The position numbers were made by a program, and so were the translations under genes. From an uncultured Treponema sp. (GTDB lineage Bacteria > Spirochaetota > Spirochaetia > Treponematales > Treponemataceae): 9,770 nt of DNA. This document shows, one piece after another, positions 6,222 to 9,770 of this stretch. Numbering within the stretch: position 1 is the stretch's first letter; each line of letters starts with the position of its first letter. Where the stretch lies: contig CAMOEE010000089.1 in NCBI GenBank assembly GCA_946611835.1, positions 1-9,770 of the forward strand, written 5' to 3'. The notes beneath the pieces were generated by a model. It did no database searches. It was not told where the DNA came from and saw nothing but the letters and a program-made list of their open reading frames with translations.

Positions 6222-6270
6222 AAAAACAAAAAAAGCGAAGACTTGCCGCAAATGACTAAATCTTCGCTTT
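6222..6270 (-). terminator. Rho-independent terminator after the DUF4340 gene
   Basis: On the minus strand AAAGCGAAGA and TCTTCGCTTT (plus-strand arms 6261-6270 and 6232-6241) form a 10-bp stem with a 19-base loop. It is followed by TTTT, G and TTTTT. It starts about 20 bases after the stop codon of the gene at 6290-6889 and would end the GldF-GldG-DUF4340 transcript before the GTPase promoter. Confidence 0.8.
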
Positions 6271-6289
6271 CAGTTGGAATCTCTGTTTA

Positions 6290-6889
6290 CTAGACGCTGG
6301 GCTGAACGCTTGGAGCCGGGGAATTTTCTCCCTCAGCAGGAGCATTTTCGGCAGCCGGGGCAGTCTCTTCCTTCTTCGGAGCCTTAAGATCGTCGGCCTT
6401 GACGGAGCATTTCTGCCTTAAGGCACCCGAAGCAAGGTAGATTTCGCTTTTTCCGTTTACCCGGATATAGTTCTGCTGGCCGTTTGCCGCATCTTTTCCG
6501 ATTTCAAGACTCAGATACTCTTTTCCGTTGTCACTCACCTTTACGGTGATTTTCTGAGAGTCCGTGAATCCGTATCTCTCGATTGCATCCTCTCCGGAAG
6601 ATTTTGAAATCACGCTCAAAGTTTTGATTGAAACAAGAGAGTCAGATATTGACTTGGCCTTTGCGTTGTCGGCCTCCTCATCGTTGACTTTCCAGAAATC
6701 GCCGTACCTTTTAAGACTGACGCTTCCATTCTCGCTGGAAGAAATCTCAATCGTGTCAAAAGTCTTGTCAATCACGAAATCCTTTACGCTGGAACGGCTG
6801 CCAGTAATCAGCTGCACGATGTAAATCAAAGCAAGAACAAGTACGGCAGCGGACAATATCGTTTTTCTAAGTAGTATATTTTTGTTCAT
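6290..6889 (-). CDS. Membrane-anchored DUF4340-like protein
   Basis: The function is not established. The 199-residue product has a short basic N-terminus and one hydrophobic segment (about 9-29), so it should be anchored in the inner membrane with the rest outside. The outer part (about 35-165) shows features usual in DUF4340: FDTIEISSSENGSVSLKRYGDFWKVND, ERYGFTDSQKITVKV and SLEIGKDAANGQQNYIRVNGKSEIYLAS (given here in pieces of the same stretch), with alternating strands. The tail (about 170-199) is a Pro/Ala/Glu-rich spacer. Many DUF4340 proteins are longer and carry the unit more than once; this looks like a single-unit form. The ATG at 6889 has AGGAG six bases upstream. It follows the GldG-like gene, the arrangement in which DUF4340 proteins are often found, and probably works with that ABC system. 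Confidence 0.75.
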   Translation of the reverse strand: MNKNILLRKTILSAAVLVLALIYIVQLITGSRSSVKDFVIDKTFDTIEISSSENGSVSLKRYGDFWKVNDEEADNAKAKSISDSLVSIKTLSVISKSSGEDAIERYGFTDSQKITVKVSDNGKEYLSLEIGKDAANGQQNYIRVNGKSEIYLASGALRQKCSVKADDLKAPKKEETAPAAENAPAEGENSPAPSVQPSV

Positions 6890-6904
6890 AATTAACTCCT
6901 ATAA

Positions 6905-7042
6905 ATTTCTCACAGATAGGGAGCGTTAAAAAAACTTGCGAGGCAAGTTTTTAGCGAGTCTCCCGAAGAGCTATGCTCGTAGGGGCACAGAGTTCACAGA
7001 GGAAAAAACTAACTCTGTGTTCTCTTAAGCTCTGTGAGGAAT
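6905..7042. repeat. Nested palindromes between the GldG-like and DUF4340 genes
   Basis: Long-range arms CTCACAGA (6909-6916) and TCTGTGAG (7031-7038), extendable to 12 bp with one wobble, enclose the whole gap. Inside lie the hairpin repeat at 6917-6984 and a second palindrome CACAGAGTT (6986-6994) / AACTCTGTG (7011-7019). TCACAGAG (6994-7001) can also pair with CTCTGTGA (7030-7037), so alternative folds compete. The CACAGAG words resemble short dispersed intergenic repeats known in many bacteria. The gap contains no gene. Confidence 0.6.
6917..6984 (+). repeat. Diverged single copy of the hairpin repeat family
   Basis: It opens TAGGGAGCG like the 82-bp units and carries GCGAGTCTC (6954-6962), identical to 4613-4621. 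It ends in a hairpin followed by GTAGGG (6979-6984), the motif that heads each 82-bp unit. The main stem is AAAAACTTGC/GCAAGTTTTT (6930-6952) with loop GAG, the same loop as the middle hairpin at 4598. The last hairpin is GAGC/GCTC (6968-6978) with loop TAT. GGGAG (6919-6923) can also pair with CTCCC (6960-6964). Constant blocks are kept while stem sequences differ completely from the other copies. Confidence 0.75.
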
Positions 7043-7043
7043 T

Positions 7044-9149
7044 TTACTTTTCAATTCGTGAATCATTCGGGTTATATCGTTCCCGGATTGCCCGTTTTTT
7101 TGCCTTGATTTTGAGCAATACCAGAAGTCCGCAGAGAGCCACAATCAAGACAAGTCCGATTTCATTGAAATATTTTGCGAAGGTTGAGGCAGCGGCGCTC
7201 TTTACGGTGAGGGTGTTCAGTGACAGGCCTTTTGTGCGCATAGTACACAAATCTTCCTCTCCGTTAAGATAATCAATTGCGTTACGAACGAACATTGAGA
7301 CCGGCTGGTTTCCTTCGGCATCCAGAAGCTGGGCGTTGTTGAAGAGGGGAATTGACGCTCCTCCGAGAATTGAGCTTCCGATTACGATAATTTTTGAGTT
7401 CTGGACTGATTTTGACAAATGGTCATTTGAAGAGATTGAATTGTCAGCATCAGACTTCTTTTCGGCATTCTCGCCCTCAGTTTTTCCGGCAGGCTTGGCT
7501 GCAAATGCAGAAGAGAATTTTCCCTCGACAAGAACAGCGAGATTTTCGCTTGCCATGGTTGATTTATCGCTCGGGACAGAGATGAAGCGAGGGTCCGGGC
7601 TGATATTCGAGTCAACAGTCCATGACTCTTTTGATGATTTTGCAAGAACCGTAACCCTGGCGTTTGAGTTTTCCTTTGCGGCAGTCACATCAATCGGGGC
7701 GTTCTGGAAGAAAATCACATAACCAAGGTTCTTTGTGACCGGATTTTTCTGGTCAAGAGTGTTTTTCTGCATCATGGGGGCGATGTAGAAATTCATTTTT
7801 CCATACTGGCGGTCACTCTGGCTGAAACAGTTGAGGTCGTAGACATATTTCTTTCCGACCGAAATTCCGTATTTCTCAAGATTCTTCTCAAGGCCTGTGT
7901 TGATTGGCGTGTAAGTCGGCTGAGAATAAGGGTTTGCCTGTTTTTCCTCAAATGGGTCAAGGAAGACAAGAAGATTTCCACCCTTCAGGACATACTGGTC
8001 GATTTTGTAAAGTTCCTCATCAGTGAAAGAAGATTTTGGTCCGTCAATAATCACACTGGCATATTTCTGAGGAATGTCTTCCTCGGAAAGCTTGATTTCT
8101 TTGAGCGTGTAGCGGTCGGAGATGAGCTGCGAGAGAATTGACTCAGTTTGCTGACCGTACTGAGAGACCGAAGTCAGGTCAAGCTCTCCGTGACCCGTGA
8201 TGTAGCCGATTTCCTGAGATTTTGAGACGATAGACTTGAGGCTTTCTTCGATTTGTGTGTCGAGATTCTCAAGTCCTGTAATCATGTTGCGTCCGAAGAA
8301 ATCCCGTGACATTTTGACCGGGAAGACTGTTGATTTTTCGCCGTATTCAAGCACAAGGCCGACAGCACCAGTTCCCTGTCCAAGTTTAGGGTCGTTCCAG
8401 TTTAGGCTCTGGATTCCGTATTTTTCAACAAGTTCCGGAATTTCAGCCGGGGCCGGGTCAATAGAAGCGAAAGTAATTCGGTTCTTGTTTTTCTTGTTGA
8501 CCTCAGTGAAAGCAGCGCGGATTTCTTCTTCCATCTGGTTGAAACCGATGATTTTGAAGTCAGCGAGTTTTTTTGAGGCATACAAAGTGAGTTTGACATC
8601 TCCAGAAAGACCTGCAAGCGCACTTGTGGTCGAAACCATGTTTGAGATTGTGGTTGTAATCCGATATTCCAGGCCGTCTGTTGAAGTGAGCGCATCCAAA
8701 GTTTCGATTCGGTCAGCGTAAAGAAGGACCATTCCCATCCAGACCCGCTTCATTCCGACCTCATTGTTTTTGAGCTCCTGAATCTGAATCTGGTTAAGGC
8801 CATAAGTGCGGGCAAGTTTTTCATTCTCAGGCTTTTTCATGTCAACAAATTCATAAGAGAAATTATCGTTGGCGGCCGACTTGTACTCGACAAGAATATC
8901 TTTGATGTACTGATAAACGCTTGAATAAGGAGCGTTCAGATTGTCAGAGAAAAAGACTTTGACTGAAAGAGGCTCTTCCAGAGTTTTTACCACCTGTGCG
9001 CTTCCTTTTGAGAGCGAGTACGATTTTGGGGATGTGAGATCGATTCGGAAATAGGAACGGGAAACGACCAGGTTAACGAGAATCAGAAGAAGAACGAACA
9101 AAAAGAAGTCGCTCTTCGGGCTTTTAAGGTAATTGATGAACTTTTTCAT
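7044..9149 (-). CDS. GldG-like auxiliary protein of an ABC-2 exporter
   Basis: This belongs to the GldG/ABC_transp_aux group that accompanies ABC-2 permeases; the substrate is unknown. The 701 residues have an N-terminal membrane segment (about 14-30) followed by RIDLTSPKSYSLSKGSAQVV, the typical entry to the soluble part. IGYITGHGELDL (314-325) and GNLLVFLDPF (391-400) mark a Rossmann-like domain. A Lys/Glu/Asp/Ser-rich insert lies at about 552-583, then NSKIIVIGSSIL (584-595) and MFVRNAIDYLNGEEDL (619-634). A second membrane segment (about 664-680) and a basic tail close the protein, so the bulk should lie outside the inner membrane. The ATG is four bases after the permease stop; GGGGAGG lies 12 bases upstream, a rather long spacing. 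A gliding role should not be assumed, since treponemes move by periplasmic flagella. Confidence 0.88.
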   Translation of the reverse strand: MKKFINYLKSPKSDFFLFVLLLILVNLVVSRSYFRIDLTSPKSYSLSKGSAQVVKTLEEPLSVKVFFSDNLNAPYSSVYQYIKDILVEYKSAANDNFSYEFVDMKKPENEKLARTYGLNQIQIQELKNNEVGMKRVWMGMVLLYADRIETLDALTSTDGLEYRITTTISNMVSTTSALAGLSGDVKLTLYASKKLADFKIIGFNQMEEEIRAAFTEVNKKNKNRITFASIDPAPAEIPELVEKYGIQSLNWNDPKLGQGTGAVGLVLEYGEKSTVFPVKMSRDFFGRNMITGLENLDTQIEESLKSIVSKSQEIGYITGHGELDLTSVSQYGQQTESILSQLISDRYTLKEIKLSEEDIPQKYASVIIDGPKSSFTDEELYKIDQYVLKGGNLLVFLDPFEEKQANPYSQPTYTPINTGLEKNLEKYGISVGKKYVYDLNCFSQSDRQYGKMNFYIAPMMQKNTLDQKNPVTKNLGYVIFFQNAPIDVTAAKENSNARVTVLAKSSKESWTVDSNISPDPRFISVPSDKSTMASENLAVLVEGKFSSAFAAKPAGKTEGENAEKKSDADNSISSNDHLSKSVQNSKIIVIGSSILGGASIPLFNNAQLLDAEGNQPVSMFVRNAIDYLNGEEDLCTMRTKGLSLNTLTVKSAAASTFAKYFNEIGLVLIVALCGLLVLLKIKAKKRAIRERYNPNDSRIEK

Positions 9150-9153
9150 AAAA

Positions 9154-9770
9154 TCAGCGAGCCTCCCCTGTTGATTTAAGAGATTCGACGGTCAAAACGA
9201 AGAACAAAGCAGTGAGTGAAGCAAAGTAAACCAGATCACGCAGGTCGATGATTCCCCGTGAGATTGACTCAAAGTGTGAGTAAGCCGAAAAGAAGTCAAA
9301 GAAGCTGACGACGCTTGCCGGCATAAAAATCAGGAAGCTTGAAATCAAAGTGAATACGATGCAGATTGCGAATGCGATGAAGAAAGCGATAATCTGATTC
9401 TTCGTGAGACTGGAAGCAAACAGGCCGATAGCCGAGAAAGATGCAATCAAAAAGAGAGCTCCAAGATAACCGCCAATCATCGGGCCGGCATCAGGCTTTC
9501 CGAAAACAAAGCAAGTAATGGCATAGAAAAGAGTGGGAACGAGCATAACGGCCCCCGCTACGAAAGAAGCAAGGTACTTTCCGAGAACAATCTCAGTCTC
9601 AGTGACCGGGAGTGTCAGCAAAGTCTCATAAGAGCCGCTTCGTTTTTCTTCGGCAATAAGACGCATGGTGAGGGCCGGAATGAAGAATGAAAGCACAATA
9701 GGCAAAAGCCCGAAAAACTGACGAAGCTCGGCACGATTATTCAGGAAAAATGTATTGAAGAACAAAAATC
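9154..9770 (-). CDS. GldF-like ABC-2 permease, partial
   Basis: This is the C-terminal part (about 205 residues) of an ABC-2 type membrane permease that would pair with an ATPase encoded beyond the window. FFNTFFLNNRAELRQFF, IPALTMRLIAEEKRSGSYE and LLTLPVTETEIVLGKYLASF are typical of the GldF/ABC-2_membrane_3 group; the RLIAEEKRSG loop is the usual cytoplasmic coupling region. Five membrane segments are visible after the loop that precedes the first of them, and one more is expected upstream. The reading frame stays open to the window end. An apparent start at 9765 is a TTG inside the protein (frame reads FLFFNT), so the true start lies outside. It is followed after four bases by the GldG-like gene, indicating translational coupling. 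Confidence 0.9.
   Translation of the reverse strand, partial: FLFFNTFFLNNRAELRQFFGLLPIVLSFFIPALTMRLIAEEKRSGSYETLLTLPVTETEIVLGKYLASFVAGAVMLVPTLFYAITCFVFGKPDAGPMIGGYLGALFLIASFSAIGLFASSLTKNQIIAFFIAFAICIVFTLISSFLIFMPASVVSFFDFFSAYSHFESISRGIIDLRDLVYFASLTALFFVLTVESLKSTGEAR

Noticed and set aside
9763..9765. Start codon of the permease at 9765
   Set aside because: It is a TTG inside an open frame that continues to the window end; the permease lacks its first membrane segment if it starts there.

Overview
The window looks like a chromosomal segment of a spirochaete, most likely a Treponema. This rests on gene content and protein character (an adjacent cheR-cheB pair, a treponeme-style lptC-lptA-lptB cluster, a GldF/GldG-type ABC system with a DUF4340 partner), not on a database search. 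Coding density is high. Shine-Dalgarno sequences of AGGAG or GGGAGG type are clear before most genes.

Layout. At 1-110 there is the edge of a hairpin repeat and then the terminator of the chemotaxis genes. At 111-2214, on the minus strand, cheR is followed by cheB: the methyltransferase and methylesterase that set receptor adaptation. At 2215-2328 there is a compact divergent promoter region. At 2329-4566, on the plus strand, lptC, lptA and lptB overlap one another (11 bp and 4 bp), the periplasmic and ATPase parts of the lipid-export bridge. At 4563-4746 a tandem 82-bp hairpin repeat fills the gap between convergent genes. At 4756-6063, on the minus strand, lies a COG0523 (CobW-type) metal GTPase with a long His/Asp/Glu loop. 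At 6064-6289 there are its promoter and leader, a short widespread-type direct repeat, and the terminator of the next operon. At 6290-9770, on the minus strand, in transcription order, lie a partial ABC-2 permease (GldF-like), a 701-residue GldG-like auxiliary protein and a small membrane-anchored DUF4340 protein. A second, diverged hairpin repeat sits between the last two.

The genes are mostly recognisable housekeeping or envelope functions. The feature not explained by ordinary annotation is a family of modular structured repeats, seen at 4563-4746, 6917-6984 and in a cut copy at the window start. They share short constant blocks (GTAGGGAGC..., GCGAGTCTC), carry hairpins whose stems differ between copies, and almost always have a three-base apical loop closed by a C-G pair. 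The GTAG head recalls REP elements served by REP-associated tyrosine transposases; that link is a hypothesis.
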